From positions 1 through 55,623 of the forward strand of contig JAQBZH010000017.1 of the NCBI GenBank assembly GCA_027622005.1: a DNA stretch of 55,623 bases. Direction: 5' to 3'. This document shows positions 47,381-55,623 of this stretch, piece by piece. The DNA is from Bacteroidota bacterium. GTDB taxonomy: Bacteria; Bacteroidota; Rhodothermia; Rhodothermales; UBA10348. The notes under the pieces were generated by a model. It searched no databases and was not told the DNA's origin. It saw only the letters and a program-made list of their open reading frames with translations. Position numbers and translations under genes: made by a program. Numbering within the stretch: the stretch's first letter is position 1; the number at the start of each line of letters is the position of its first letter.

Positions 47381-48730
47381 ATGGCTATCCCAGTAGAAAT
47401 GCCCAAAATGAGCGACACGATGGACGAAGGAGTCCTAGCGGCTTGGCTCAAAGAGGAAGGAGAAAAAGTAGCTGCGGGCGATGTGGTTGCCCAGGTCGAG
47501 ACCGACAAGGCAACTATGGATCTGGAAGTGTATGACGCTGGCGTTTTGCTAAAGCGAGTGATCGAAGCGGGTGATTCCGTTCCAATCGGTGCTTTGATTG
47601 CCATTTTGGGGAAGGAAGGAGAAGACATTTCCGACATTTTGGCCGCGTATGCCAAGGGTGGGGCGAAATCGGGCGGAGCTCCTGCTCCGGTTGCTGCTCC
47701 TGCTCCAGTCGCTGCACCTGCGCCTGCCGCCGCTCCTGCCGCGCCAGTTCCAGTTTCTGTGCCAGCACCTCACGTTGCTGCCCCCGTCTCGTCAGCGAAC
47801 GCTGAGGGACGAATCAAAGCTTCCCCGCTTGCCAGAAAGCTTGCCGACGAACACGGGATAAGCCTTTCCAGGTTGGCCGGATCGGGGCCTGAAGGTCGGA
47901 TCGTGAAGCGAGACATCGAAACGGCGATGTCCCCGGGCATGAACGTGGCCGCGCCGATTAGCGCGCCGGTTATAGCCACCGAGCCCCACGTGGCTCCAAC
48001 GGCAGTGCCTACTCCAGTGGGATCTACGCCTGGAGCTTACGAAACCGTTCGGATTTCGCAGATGCGAAAAACGATTGCACGTCGCCTAGCAGAAAGTAAA
48101 TTTACCAGCCCGCATTTTTATCTGACCATCGACGTCGATATGGAAGCTGCTGTGTCCTTTCGCAATAAGCTGAACGAAAAGGCTGTTGCCAAAGATCTCG
48201 GTAAAGTTTCGTTCAATGATCTGGTAACCAAAGCAAGCGCTTTGTCTTTGGCTAAACACCCTTGGGTTAACGCTTCTTGGATGGATGTTGCCGGCGAGAT
48301 ACACCTGCACAACGAAGTGCATATTGCGATTGCCGTAGCTGTTGAAGATGGGCTGATTACCCCAGTTATTCGCCACGCTGATCGCAAAGGTCTGTCACAG
48401 ATCGGAGCGGAAACGAAGGATTTAGCCACCAAAGCTAGAAATAAACAATTACAGCCAGCGGATTGGTCAGGGTCGACTTTCTCCACCAGCAATCTGGGGA
48501 TGTTCGGAATTGAAGAGTTTACAGCGATCATCAACCCTCCAAATGCCTGCATTTTGGCCATTGGAGCTATTCGAGATGTACCCGTCGTCAAATCAGGAGC
48601 GGTGGTGCCCGGGAAACGCATGAAATTGACGCTATCGTGCGATCATCGCGTGGTCGATGGAGCTACTGGTTCGGAGTTTTTAGCGACATTGCAGGGCTAT
48701 CTGGAAGATCCAATCACCATGCTACTTTAG
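47381..48730 (+). CDS. pdhC: Dihydrolipoamide acetyltransferase, pyruvate dehydrogenase E2
   Basis: This 449-residue E2 core enzyme has one N-terminal lipoyl domain with the lipoylated Lys in VETDKATMDLEV (about residue 46), an Ala/Pro-rich swinging linker (about 100-140), and the E1/E3-binding domain (KASPLARKLADEHGISLSRL). The catalytic domain carries the DHRVVDGATGSEF active-site motif. It follows pdhB by 77 nt. The E3 (lipoamide dehydrogenase) gene is not in the window and must be supplied from elsewhere. Confidence 0.95.
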   Translation: MAIPVEMPKMSDTMDEGVLAAWLKEEGEKVAAGDVVAQVETDKATMDLEVYDAGVLLKRVIEAGDSVPIGALIAILGKEGEDISDILAAYAKGGAKSGGAPAPVAAPAPVAAPAPAAAPAAPVPVSVPAPHVAAPVSSANAEGRIKASPLARKLADEHGISLSRLAGSGPEGRIVKRDIETAMSPGMNVAAPISAPVIATEPHVAPTAVPTPVGSTPGAYETVRISQMRKTIARRLAESKFTSPHFYLTIDVDMEAAVSFRNKLNEKAVAKDLGKVSFNDLVTKASALSLAKHPWVNASWMDVAGEIHLHNEVHIAIAVAVEDGLITPVIRHADRKGLSQIGAETKDLATKARNKQLQPADWSGSTFSTSNLGMFGIEEFTAIINPPNACILAIGAIRDVPVVKSGAVVPGKRMKLTLSCDHRVVDGATGSEFLATLQGYLEDPITMLL

Positions 48731-48739
48731 CCGTCCAAT

Positions 48740-49537
48740 TTGATTCGCATAGCCCACATTTCGGATATCCACTTTGGCCGGATCAGTCATCCGACCATCG
48801 TAGATGCGCTCATCCGGGATATCAATAGAGCGGGTGTGGATTTGGTAGTGGTCAGCGGGGATCTGACTCAGCGAGCATTTGGACACCAGTTTAGGGCGGT
48901 GCGTCGAATGCTTGACGCATTCGACGCGCCCACCCTGGTCGTTCCGGGCAACCACGACGTTTTTCCTTGGTGGCGGCTGTTTTCGAGGCTTTTTGACCCT
49001 CTACGCCGCTACGAAAAGATCATCACACCGGACCTCGCACCCCATGTTGAACTTCCGGGTGTGGTGGTTCAAGGGATCAATTCCGCCTTCGGTTGGACCG
49101 TTCAAGGTGGGAGAATTACTGAAAAGGAGCTTCAACAGATCAGAGACGGCTTTTCCACCACTCCTGAAGGGGCGTTTAGGATTTTAGTCGTGCATCATCA
49201 CCTGGCTGAGCTGGAGCAACTGGGCGATCACGACATATCCAAAGGAGCAGAGAAAGCGTTTCGCACGACCCACGAAATGAAGGTAGACCTTATTCTGTGC
49301 GGCCATCTCCATATCTCCCATGTTGCCCACGTTTCAATTCATAATGGGGCCAAACCAATCGTTATTGCCACCTCTGGAACGAGCACGAGCAGTCGGGGGA
49401 GGGGGAGCGATCCGGCGGCGAACTTCTTCAATTTGATCGAAATTACAAAGGCCAATTCGACCATTGTGGAACTCCGATTCAACCCCGAAAAACGAGGGTT
49501 TTTTCAACACGCGACGCATACCCTTCCGCGATATTAA
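48740..49537 (+). CDS. Metallophosphoesterase
   Basis: This 265-residue calcineurin-like phosphoesterase has all five signature blocks: HISDIHFGR, SGDLTQRAF, PGNHDVFP, VVHHHLAEL and LCGHLHISHV. It resembles CpdA/Icc cyclic-nucleotide phosphodiesterases, but the substrate is unproven. It begins at a TTG only 9 nt after pdhC, so it is probably co-transcribed with the dehydrogenase operon, although no metabolic link is obvious. Confidence 0.87.
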   Translation: MIRIAHISDIHFGRISHPTIVDALIRDINRAGVDLVVVSGDLTQRAFGHQFRAVRRMLDAFDAPTLVVPGNHDVFPWWRLFSRLFDPLRRYEKIITPDLAPHVELPGVVVQGINSAFGWTVQGGRITEKELQQIRDGFSTTPEGAFRILVVHHHLAELEQLGDHDISKGAEKAFRTTHEMKVDLILCGHLHISHVAHVSIHNGAKPIVIATSGTSTSSRGRGSDPAANFFNLIEITKANSTIVELRFNPEKRGFFQHATHTLPRY

Positions 49538-49599
49538 GTCGGCTATCCCGTCGTTAGCGCTCAGTTAAGCATTCACGTGACGTCCGACTCAAAAGCTGG

Positions 49600-50409
49600 T
49601 CATCGAATTACAACCACTTTTTGCGAAATCGTTTGCGTTGTCTTAGACCCAACGAACGAGATATTTGCCAAATAAACGCCCGAAGACAGGTTCTCGACTT
49701 CATATTTGATTTCGTGATTTGCGGCGGCCTGACTAACGTATTCCGTCCCGCTCATCACCGTCCTTCCAGAAACGTCAATCCACCTTACATGGATGTTACC
49801 AGGACCAGGAACAGATAGCCGAAAAACACCTTCGCCATTAATCGGGTTTGGGTAGGAGGCGTTCAGGGTAAAGACCTCTGGAATTTCGAGATCAGTCGCA
49901 TTTTCCGTTGCATTGACCGGTATCGATTTTCCGCCTGTCGGAGAAAGCAGGAAATTGGCCAGCGAGCCCTGAACAACCAACACGTGAGGACCCGCAGTCC
50001 CCGACAACTCCGCATATTTTGAAAAGACAGTCGCCCCGGTCGAAGAGGAGACTCGAAGGGTTGAGGATATTTTTGACGATGAAACCGTTGTTGAAAATGT
50101 GCCTCCGCTAAGATCTGAAACGATCGGTAACGCTACTGGCCACATTTCTTCGACGTTAACAGTACGGTCTATGGGACCGGTGTGAACCACGAGAACACCA
50201 GGTTCGCGCGCAAAAGCCCTCGAAGAAATGGAGCTCGTGGTGGATGCAGGGCCCTCCGTAAGCGCCATGAGGGTGATTTTTTCACCTTCGAGTTTCAATT
50301 CCCTGACCATTGCCGCCGTTGATGTTCGCGATTCACCGACTTCAGGGAAGCTTACACATCTACTACGATCTCTTTCGATCTTCCTGAAACGGCAGACGTT
50401 AGTGTTCAA
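49600..50409 (-). CDS. N-terminally truncated sorting-domain (T9SS) surface protein
   Basis: The frame reads 269 residues and ends in a type IX secretion sorting domain (NASYPNPINGEGVFRLSVPG ... LSSGVYLANISF). It has no signal peptide. Its first 20 or so residues (MNTNVCRFRKIERDRSRCV) are the antisense of the sorting-domain remnant on the + strand, so the native N-terminus is missing upstream of about 50350. Whether the stub is expressed is doubtful; it lacks the export signal a T9SS cargo requires. See the junction entry. Confidence 0.75.
   Translation of the reverse strand: MNTNVCRFRKIERDRSRCVSFPEVGESRTSTAAMVRELKLEGEKITLMALTEGPASTTSSISSRAFAREPGVLVVHTGPIDRTVNVEEMWPVALPIVSDLSGGTFSTTVSSSKISSTLRVSSSTGATVFSKYAELSGTAGPHVLVVQGSLANFLLSPTGGKSIPVNATENATDLEIPEVFTLNASYPNPINGEGVFRLSVPGPGNIHVRWIDVSGRTVMSGTEYVSQAAANHEIKYEVENLSSGVYLANISFVGSKTTQTISQKVVVIR
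50345..50356. other. Junction of two divergent, truncated surface-protein genes
   Basis: To the right, homology to a + strand sorting domain begins abruptly at about 50356 (compare TSTTISFDLPETADV with TTTIQFDLPESADV in the gene at 51342). To the left, - strand coding homology begins at about the same place. Both genes lose their N-terminal parts here. The palindromic hexamer aagctt (50348-50353) sits at the join. An inversion between two same-direction genes, or an assembly chimera, would give this layout. Confidence 0.6.
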
Positions 50410-50592
50410 GTGTTAGACCTTCTTGGTCGTGAAGTGTTGGCCGTGCCATCACAAGCGTTTGAAGCCGGCTCAAGCCGCTCCATTCAGCTTAACGCTTCAA
50501 GCTTGTCTTCTGGTATTTATCTGTATCGTGTGATTGTTTCAGGCGTGAAAGTATCCAACACACTTGTTGGAACGATGACGTTACTGAAGTAA
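50353..50592 (+). pseudogene. Remnant C-terminal sorting domain of a T9SS-type protein
   Basis: This open stretch of about 79 codons has no signal peptide and no proper start. It encodes only the second half of a C-terminal sorting domain (FDLPETADVSVQVLDLLG, then LSSGIYLYRV and GTMTLLK), about 60% alike by eye to the end of the intact gene at 51342-53096. The lost YPNPFNP segment should lie just upstream of the junction. It is followed by a terminator hairpin, as if it were once a normal gene end. Confidence 0.75.
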
Positions 50593-50620
50593 TTAGCCCA
50601 ACAGATAGGCAATTAGTTTT

Positions 50621-50651
50621 GTGGCCCGAGATCGTTTCGATCTCGGGCCAC
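50621..50651 (+). terminator. Rho-independent terminator
   Basis: A perfect 14-bp stem (gtggcccgagatcg at 50621-50634 with its complement at 50638-50651) and a ttt loop are followed by atctctttttatc. It lies 28 nt after the truncated sorting-domain gene and would have ended its transcript. Confidence 0.9.
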
Positions 50652-50767
50652 ATCTCTTTTTATCAAACCGCTGTTTTATTTTTTAGAATTCGGCAATCGA
50701 ATTGAACTTTACCAAATTGATGCCGACGTTTTTCAAGATCGTTCCACGCAACGAATCTCTTACCATA

Positions 50768-51223
50768 ATGAAATACGTGTTTTGTGTTTTGGGATTCTTA
50801 TTTGTCGGGATTCAGAATTGTCTGGGCCAAAGTTTACAAGTCGTCGAACTGGTTTCGATGTGGACTTCTAAGGACAGTCTACAAGTAACGGTACAATTGA
50901 CTACAAGTAGTGACAGCTTAGAAGTTCCAATTTGGGCATTCCAATATGATATTGAGATAAGTGAAGGACTTCAGTTTAGCGGGGTAACCTCAGTAGCGAC
51001 AATGTCTGAGGTAGATGGGTGGACGACGGGTAGCAACATTGAGAAAAGACGGGTGGCGGGCTTTAGTTCATCACAACAAGCGATTCACAAGTCAGGCCCG
51101 ATGATTACTATGTTGTTTGTTCGATCTTTACCTTCAGAAGAGCTTCAACTATGCCTTAGCGACTTACGGCTTAATTCAGGGGATCCATCGCCCAATCCAA
51201 GTAGGCCTTGTATTTCATTATAA
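50768..51223 (+). CDS. Small secreted protein with a cohesin-like domain
   Basis: This 151-residue protein has a signal peptide (MKYVFCVLGFLFVGIQNCLG, cleavage near LGQ) and one beta-sandwich domain of the cohesin type (VPIWAFQYDIEISEGLQFSG ... AGFSSSQQAIHKSGPMITML). Such domains in this phylum often bind dockerins or act as adhesion modules of surface proteins. ATG 50768 was chosen, since the signal peptide begins there; an in-frame TTG at 50702 adds a charged leader. It does not carry a sorting domain itself. Confidence 0.65.
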   Translation: MKYVFCVLGFLFVGIQNCLGQSLQVVELVSMWTSKDSLQVTVQLTTSSDSLEVPIWAFQYDIEISEGLQFSGVTSVATMSEVDGWTTGSNIEKRRVAGFSSSQQAIHKSGPMITMLFVRSLPSEELQLCLSDLRLNSGDPSPNPSRPCISL

Positions 51224-51341
51224 GTAGGCAGAATTGCACCATTTACGACTTTTGATTTAATACTTTTAACTCGGAAACTTGCAATGTGGATTGTACATTC
51301 AACTTTACTTGGGTTATACACTTACTATTCCGACCACGAGT

Positions 51342-53096
51342 ATGCATAGAGCGATACTAAAGTCCGTTTTATTCTTGTTTTTATTGATAGGGCTTCCCAG
51401 AACGACCCTTTTCGCTCAAGTCGCTATCAGTTTCCCGTCAATGCCCGTCGCAGTTAATGACTCTTATTCGGTTAACGAAGGGGCTACGCTTACAGTGGGA
51501 GCTGGAACGGGTGTTCTAGCTAATGATACTGATTCAAATAGTGATCCTTTGACATCTACGGTCAGTATAGCGACTGTAAATGGAACGTTGAATTTGGCCG
51601 GCAATGGTTCCTTTACCTATTTGCACAACGGGTCTGAAACAACCACAGATTCTTTTACCTATTCGGTATCAGATGGAGTTAGTTCGGCATTTGGAACCGT
51701 AAATATCACCGTAGTTCCTGTTAATGACGCACCCGTATTTACCGGTCAAATCCTTAGTCAAAGTGTAGATGAAGGGGCATTAGTCTCCGGAACCTATACG
51801 GCTACCGATGCGGAAGGTGGAGCATTAACCTACGCTCTCGTTTCAGGTCCAGCTGGTGCTGCGGTAAATCCGACTACTGGAGCGTTTGGATTCTTAACAT
51901 CAACCGGCGGATCGGGGGTTTTCACGATTATAGTCTCTGTTTCGGATGGCACCGCCACAACGCAGTCGACATTTACACTGACTGTTCGAAGTGTTGTTAG
52001 ATATTCAGGTACTTTAAGCGGCGCCCATCAAACAACTGTTGCAAAAACTGCAGCCACAGGATCGATGGCGGCGGAATACGTCTCCAATACAAAAGAACTG
52101 GTCATATCGGGGACATTTTCGGGATTATCTTCGAGTATGGTATCGGCGCAGGTTCAAATCGGGAATACGACTCAGAATGGGGACGGCATCTTGATTTTAA
52201 ATGCAACCTTAGTGGGAAATGGCTCGGCCGGCAATTTTTCCGGCCTTTCTAATACGTTTGACCTTTCAACTTACGTGTTTCCGACTGGTTGGAACGTGAC
52301 GTTATTTGAACAAGCGTTAACGGCTGGAAACGTTTACGTCAATCTCCGATCTTTAAGTGTGTTGTCTGGTGAGCTTAGGACTCAGCTTAGACTACTTACA
52401 AATACAGCCCCGGTCGCTGCTGTCAATGTTGCCGGTCCAAACTCAGTGAACGTATCCGGAGCCCCGGCTGCAAACGCCTATAGTTTAACCTGGCAGCCTG
52501 GAGCAGCCGATGGCCAAGGTGATGTTACAAAACTTGTCCTTGAATCGGCTTCTGACGTTCTTTTCGGATCGCTTCTTTCGGTGACAGACGTCACGGCATC
52601 GCCCAATCAAACAGTTTCATTCACGGTTGATGCGTCAGCCAAATTGCATGATCAACTAAGTGGATCAACCCCAGGGAATGTTTCTATTGGGGGCACGAAA
52701 ACGGTTTATTATCGTCTGCGTAGAACAGATGGTAGCGCGCTTTCAACGGGTAATCCAATTGGTGTTGTTTTAACTCGCGGGTTGGTCACGGACAAGCAAA
52801 AAGAAACCTCGCTCCCTGAAGAGTTTGTATTGTTGGGTAACTATCCTAATCCGTTTAATCCGACGACTACGATTCAGTTTGATTTACCCGAATCAGCCGA
52901 CGTTCAGGTTGATGTGCTTGATTTGCTAGGAAGAACGATGATTAGCATTCCGAGCCAGGCGTTTGAGGCCGGCACGAAAAAATCGGTGTCGGTTGATGCT
53001 AGCGCGCTTTCTTCGGGTATTTATATGTACCGCGTTTCTGTGCGGACGGCAAAACAGACGCTATTTTCGACCGGAACGATGACCCTCATCAAGTAG
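51342..53096 (+). CDS. Surface protein with cadherin-like, CHRD and T9SS sorting domains
   Basis: From ATG 51342 this is a 584-residue exported protein. After the signal peptide come two cadherin-like/VCBS-type beta domains (VNDSYSVNEGATLTVGAGTG, then VNDAPVFTGQILSQSVDEGA), a CHRD domain (YSGTLSGAHQTTVAKTAATG ... YVFPTGWNVTLFEQALTAGN) and a linker. A complete C-terminal sorting domain (GNYPNPFNPTTTIQFDLPES ... ALSSGIYMYRV) ends the protein. The sorting domain targets it through the type IX secretion system to the cell surface. Its terminal 80 residues are closely related to the remnant at 50353. Confidence 0.85.
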   Translation: MHRAILKSVLFLFLLIGLPRTTLFAQVAISFPSMPVAVNDSYSVNEGATLTVGAGTGVLANDTDSNSDPLTSTVSIATVNGTLNLAGNGSFTYLHNGSETTTDSFTYSVSDGVSSAFGTVNITVVPVNDAPVFTGQILSQSVDEGALVSGTYTATDAEGGALTYALVSGPAGAAVNPTTGAFGFLTSTGGSGVFTIIVSVSDGTATTQSTFTLTVRSVVRYSGTLSGAHQTTVAKTAATGSMAAEYVSNTKELVISGTFSGLSSSMVSAQVQIGNTTQNGDGILILNATLVGNGSAGNFSGLSNTFDLSTYVFPTGWNVTLFEQALTAGNVYVNLRSLSVLSGELRTQLRLLTNTAPVAAVNVAGPNSVNVSGAPAANAYSLTWQPGAADGQGDVTKLVLESASDVLFGSLLSVTDVTASPNQTVSFTVDASAKLHDQLSGSTPGNVSIGGTKTVYYRLRRTDGSALSTGNPIGVVLTRGLVTDKQKETSLPEEFVLLGNYPNPFNPTTTIQFDLPESADVQVDVLDLLGRTMISIPSQAFEAGTKKSVSVDASALSSGIYMYRVSVRTAKQTLFSTGTMTLIK

Positions 53097-53139
53097 GGTT
53101 CTGGGCGCACGAATTAATAGATCGATTCGAAATTGGGGG

Positions 53140-53946
53140 TTGTACAGCAACCTCCACATTTCGATTGCAGCGGTTGGTATTTTATTAAGTTCATACGCAC
53201 TGACCGGCTTAGCTCCGGATTATGCCTATGTACTGATGGCCGCTTCGGGCGCATTACTCGTGTATCATGCCGACCGGGCCTTTTTTAAGGCTTCTGAGGA
53301 CGTTGCAAACGCTCCAGAACGCTTGTTATGGTATAAAGAACATCGAGTTTATCTTTTTATATCTACGTCAGTTGCTGGTGCGGGCGTCATCTTGGGGGCC
53401 TGTCTTGTCGATTTTACCGTACTTCTTTGGGGTACCTCAATTGGTGTGGTCGGGTTGTTGTATGCGGCTCCCTTACCGTTTATCTCCAGCCGGATAAAAG
53501 ACGTCCCTTTTTTAAAGACGCTACTCATTGTAGCATGCTGGGTCATTGGGGGAGTCATTCTTCCGACCAAGGACGGAATCTCGACACCCGAACTCATCTT
53601 AATTGCCTCATTCAAATGCCTCTACATTTTTCCAAACGTATTGATGGCGGAATGGGTTGATCGATCTGGGGATGAACAACAAGGTATTGTTACTTTCGGA
53701 GCACAGTTAACGCTGCCTATGATTCAGATCATCTCCGTAGTAGGACTGCTTGTTTCCATTCTTCTACTATGGCATTGGAGTTTTCTGTTTACACGATTAG
53801 ATGTCTTAGCGATCGACCTATTCGGGATGTTTGGAATGTTGATTATGTTGTTCACCAATGAATCCTGGAACGGTGAACGAATTATTTGGCTAGATCTTTG
53901 GGTTGGATCTGGACTGGTAACATGGGTTTTCTGGGTGATGACCTAG
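53140..53946 (+). CDS. Multi-span membrane protein, UbiA-prenyltransferase-like
   Basis: This 268-residue protein with about eight hydrophobic helices starts at a TTG. It resembles a Bacteroidota family annotated as UbiA-like (YAAPLPFISSRIKDVPFLKT, then a WVIGGVILP segment). The Asp-rich N-D-x-x-D site of true prenyltransferases is replaced by YHADRAFFK, so the reaction is uncertain. It lies between the sorting-domain protein and the GWxTD gene, with 43 nt upstream and no obvious ribosome-binding site. Confidence 0.6.
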   Translation: MYSNLHISIAAVGILLSSYALTGLAPDYAYVLMAASGALLVYHADRAFFKASEDVANAPERLLWYKEHRVYLFISTSVAGAGVILGACLVDFTVLLWGTSIGVVGLLYAAPLPFISSRIKDVPFLKTLLIVACWVIGGVILPTKDGISTPELILIASFKCLYIFPNVLMAEWVDRSGDEQQGIVTFGAQLTLPMIQIISVVGLLVSILLLWHWSFLFTRLDVLAIDLFGMFGMLIMLFTNESWNGERIIWLDLWVGSGLVTWVFWVMT

Positions 53947-54096
53947 TAGGTGTCACCGTTCACATTGAATTTGCAACCGTTCAGTCCGGAAACTTTCGGA
54001 GCCAAAATGAATCTGTGTAGTTTACTGTTGGATGCTGGCGTATTGTACGCCCCTGATGTGCGCTCAGCCATCAAAATCAAAGGCTGCCGATCTGCG

Positions 54097-55572
54097 ATGC
54101 GAAATTCAATTAGAAGTACTTTTCTGTCCGCCTTATTCTTGCTTTCAAGTGCGATGGTCCAAGCACAGATCGCCGAGGTTGTTGGTCCGACCAGCCAGAC
54201 TCAAGCGGTCAAAAAGGTGCTGGCCGTTCAAGTGGATGTTGATCATGCGGCGTTTGCTTATGAGGAAAGCAGCTCTCTGGTTGAAATATATCTGGCTTTT
54301 GAAGCGGCCACACTGATTTATACCCACTCAGAAAACGGTTTTGTGGCAGTTCTTCCGGTTCATCTTGAAGTTATTCGATCCACACAAGCCTCCCTATCGT
54401 CCAATCAAGTCGATGCTGTCTGGCAGGATACCTTAAATCTCAGCTTTGCCATTCCGGACACAACGGGGTTATCTGAAGGCCAACATTTTGTGCACCAACT
54501 TCGCGCCGCTATTCCTCCCGGGGAATATGAACTTCGAATAGTCGTCCCAGAGGATTCCAATGTGGGTCGGAGCGGGGTTTCCATCAAGAGGGATATGGTG
54601 GTACCGGATTTTTCCCAGTCCAATCTGGTTTATGTGTCGGATGTGACGCTTGCCAGTTCCATTGAGCAAAGTTCGGATCGCGGAGATTTGTTTTACAAAA
54701 ACGGCATGGTAATCCGGCCAAATGCCAATCAACTTTTTGGCAGTGGACTAAATACGCTGTTCTATTACGCAGAAGTCTACAATTTGACGGAGGCCGTCTC
54801 TGGTGATGGCAAGTATACCGTCTTCTCGTATATAGCGGATGCCAACTTGCCTCAGCCCATGGCTAACTATCAAAAGCGGACTCAGAGAACGCTCCGTTCC
54901 CCGGACGTGGTGGTTGGAACGTTTAATGTCAAGGACTTGCCTAGCGGGTCTTATTTCTTGAGGTTGGCAGTCCTGAATGAAAATAACGAGTCGGTTGCCG
55001 AGCAGTCACGCAAATTTTTTGTATACAATCCTGACGTATCCCGACAAACCGAAGTGGTGTCTGCCGAAGAATCTTTTGAAAGGAGCCAATATGCTCGAAT
55101 GACAGAAGAGGAAATTGATCGGATGACAGAACACACCGACATTATCGCATCAGACAGCGAACGCCGAAGGATTAAGGGAATTAGAGACCTCGATGAACGT
55201 CGGAGATACTTTCTGACTTTTTGGAACGTGCGCGATCCCGATCCGAATACGCCTATCAATGAGTACCAGGAACAATTTTATTCGTTGATTCAATACGCCA
55301 ATGACCGCTATACGAATCGATCGGATGAAGGATGGAGGACGGATCGCGGAAGAACATTGGTTAAGTTTGGCTCACCGACATCTATAACCCCCCATATGTT
55401 CGATACTGGATACAATCCGTACGAAGTCTGGGAATTCAATAATATTCCCGGTGAAGGACAAGCCCAGTTCATTTTTGCCGATTTACAAGGTTTTGGCATT
55501 TTTGAATTAATTCACTCAACGGTGTCAGGTGAACGTAAATTATCGAATTGGCAGCAAGAGCTTAGGAAATAG
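54097..55572 (+). CDS. Secreted GWxTD-domain protein
   Basis: This 491-residue protein has a signal peptide (MRNSIRSTFLSALFLLSSAM ... VQAQ) and a long beta-rich middle. A C-terminal GWxTD domain carries its namesake motif as GWRTDRGRTLVKFGSP (G412-D416 region), followed by YNPYEVWEFNNIPGEG. The family is common in Bacteroidota and related phyla and its function is not settled. Start 54097 is chosen because the signal peptide begins there; an upstream in-frame reading to 53950 has no signal character. The stop codon lies 51 nt from the window end. Confidence 0.82.
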   Translation: MRNSIRSTFLSALFLLSSAMVQAQIAEVVGPTSQTQAVKKVLAVQVDVDHAAFAYEESSSLVEIYLAFEAATLIYTHSENGFVAVLPVHLEVIRSTQASLSSNQVDAVWQDTLNLSFAIPDTTGLSEGQHFVHQLRAAIPPGEYELRIVVPEDSNVGRSGVSIKRDMVVPDFSQSNLVYVSDVTLASSIEQSSDRGDLFYKNGMVIRPNANQLFGSGLNTLFYYAEVYNLTEAVSGDGKYTVFSYIADANLPQPMANYQKRTQRTLRSPDVVVGTFNVKDLPSGSYFLRLAVLNENNESVAEQSRKFFVYNPDVSRQTEVVSAEESFERSQYARMTEEEIDRMTEHTDIIASDSERRRIKGIRDLDERRRYFLTFWNVRDPDPNTPINEYQEQFYSLIQYANDRYTNRSDEGWRTDRGRTLVKFGSPTSITPHMFDTGYNPYEVWEFNNIPGEGQAQFIFADLQGFGIFELIHSTVSGERKLSNWQQELRK

Positions 55573-55623
55573 ACCGGTTTGGCGTCAATTCACGGATTCT
55601 TTTGTGGGTCCGGCCGCCATTCT

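Noticed and set aside
50348-50353. HindIII-type hexamer at the junction as a cloning artefact
   Set aside because: A single six-base site is expected by chance every few kilobases and no vector sequence is present; an assembly chimera or inversion is more plausible.
49600-50592. Transposon insertion as the cause of the truncated surface genes
   Set aside because: No transposase, terminal inverted repeats or target duplication is visible between the two fragments.

Overview
The window is a contiguous stretch of bacterial chromosome with about 42 protein-coding genes, one tRNA, and no rRNA, phage, IS element or CRISPR array. Several features point to the Bacteroidota/Rhodothermota/Balneolota side of the FCB group. 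There are type IX secretion C-terminal sorting domains (YPNPFNP-type) on surface proteins, a GWxTD-domain protein, Tat-exported Gfo/Idh and TIM-barrel enzymes, and an ECF/anti-sigma/DUF4097 cluster. The placement is inferred from gene content; there is no 16S rRNA here to confirm it. Base composition looks close to 50% GC throughout, with no obvious foreign island.

Positions 1-12200 hold the classic translation/transcription block: 3' end of tuf, tRNA-Trp(CCA), secE, nusG, rplK, rplA, rplJ, rplL, rpoB and rpoC. There are hairpins after tuf, between rplL and rpoB, and a very long two-part terminator after rpoC. Positions 12280-15615 hold a small membrane protein, a Gfo/Idh oxidoreductase, and a convergent pair made of a phosphodiester-glycosidase lipoprotein and a sugar-isomerase-like TIM barrel. 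Positions 15752-19542 are an envelope-stress-like module: ECF sigma factor, anti-sigma factor with HEAT-like repeats, and two exported DUF4097 repeat proteins.

Positions 19701-28249 are a complete fatty-acid beta-oxidation operon: TetR regulator, acyl-CoA synthetase, FadN-type dehydrogenase/hydratase, thiolase and a long FadE-type acyl-CoA dehydrogenase. A small CsbD-like gene, an acyl-CoA carboxylase beta subunit, a MenI-like thioesterase and a SUMF1-domain lipoprotein follow. Positions 32170-36187 carry a second carbohydrate module: two Tat-exported enzymes of the Gfo/Idh and hydroxypyruvate-isomerase-like classes, plus a GH20 hexosaminidase lipoprotein. A family B DNA polymerase, an orphan ABC ATPase and ComF follow.

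Positions 40362-44811 contain a bacterial homologue of the tRNA-queuosine mannosyltransferase family with a small partner gene, NADP-isocitrate dehydrogenase, a Dpm1-like glycosyltransferase, and a second ECF sigma/anti-sigma pair. Positions 45090-49537 are the pyruvate dehydrogenase operon (E1 alpha, E1 beta, E2; no E3) with a trailing phosphoesterase. The right end, 49600-55572, is a surface-protein region. It contains two back-to-back, N-terminally truncated sorting-domain genes that meet at an apparent inversion (or assembly) junction near 50350, a cohesin-like secreted protein, a cadherin/CHRD sorting-domain protein, a UbiA-like membrane protein and a GWxTD protein.
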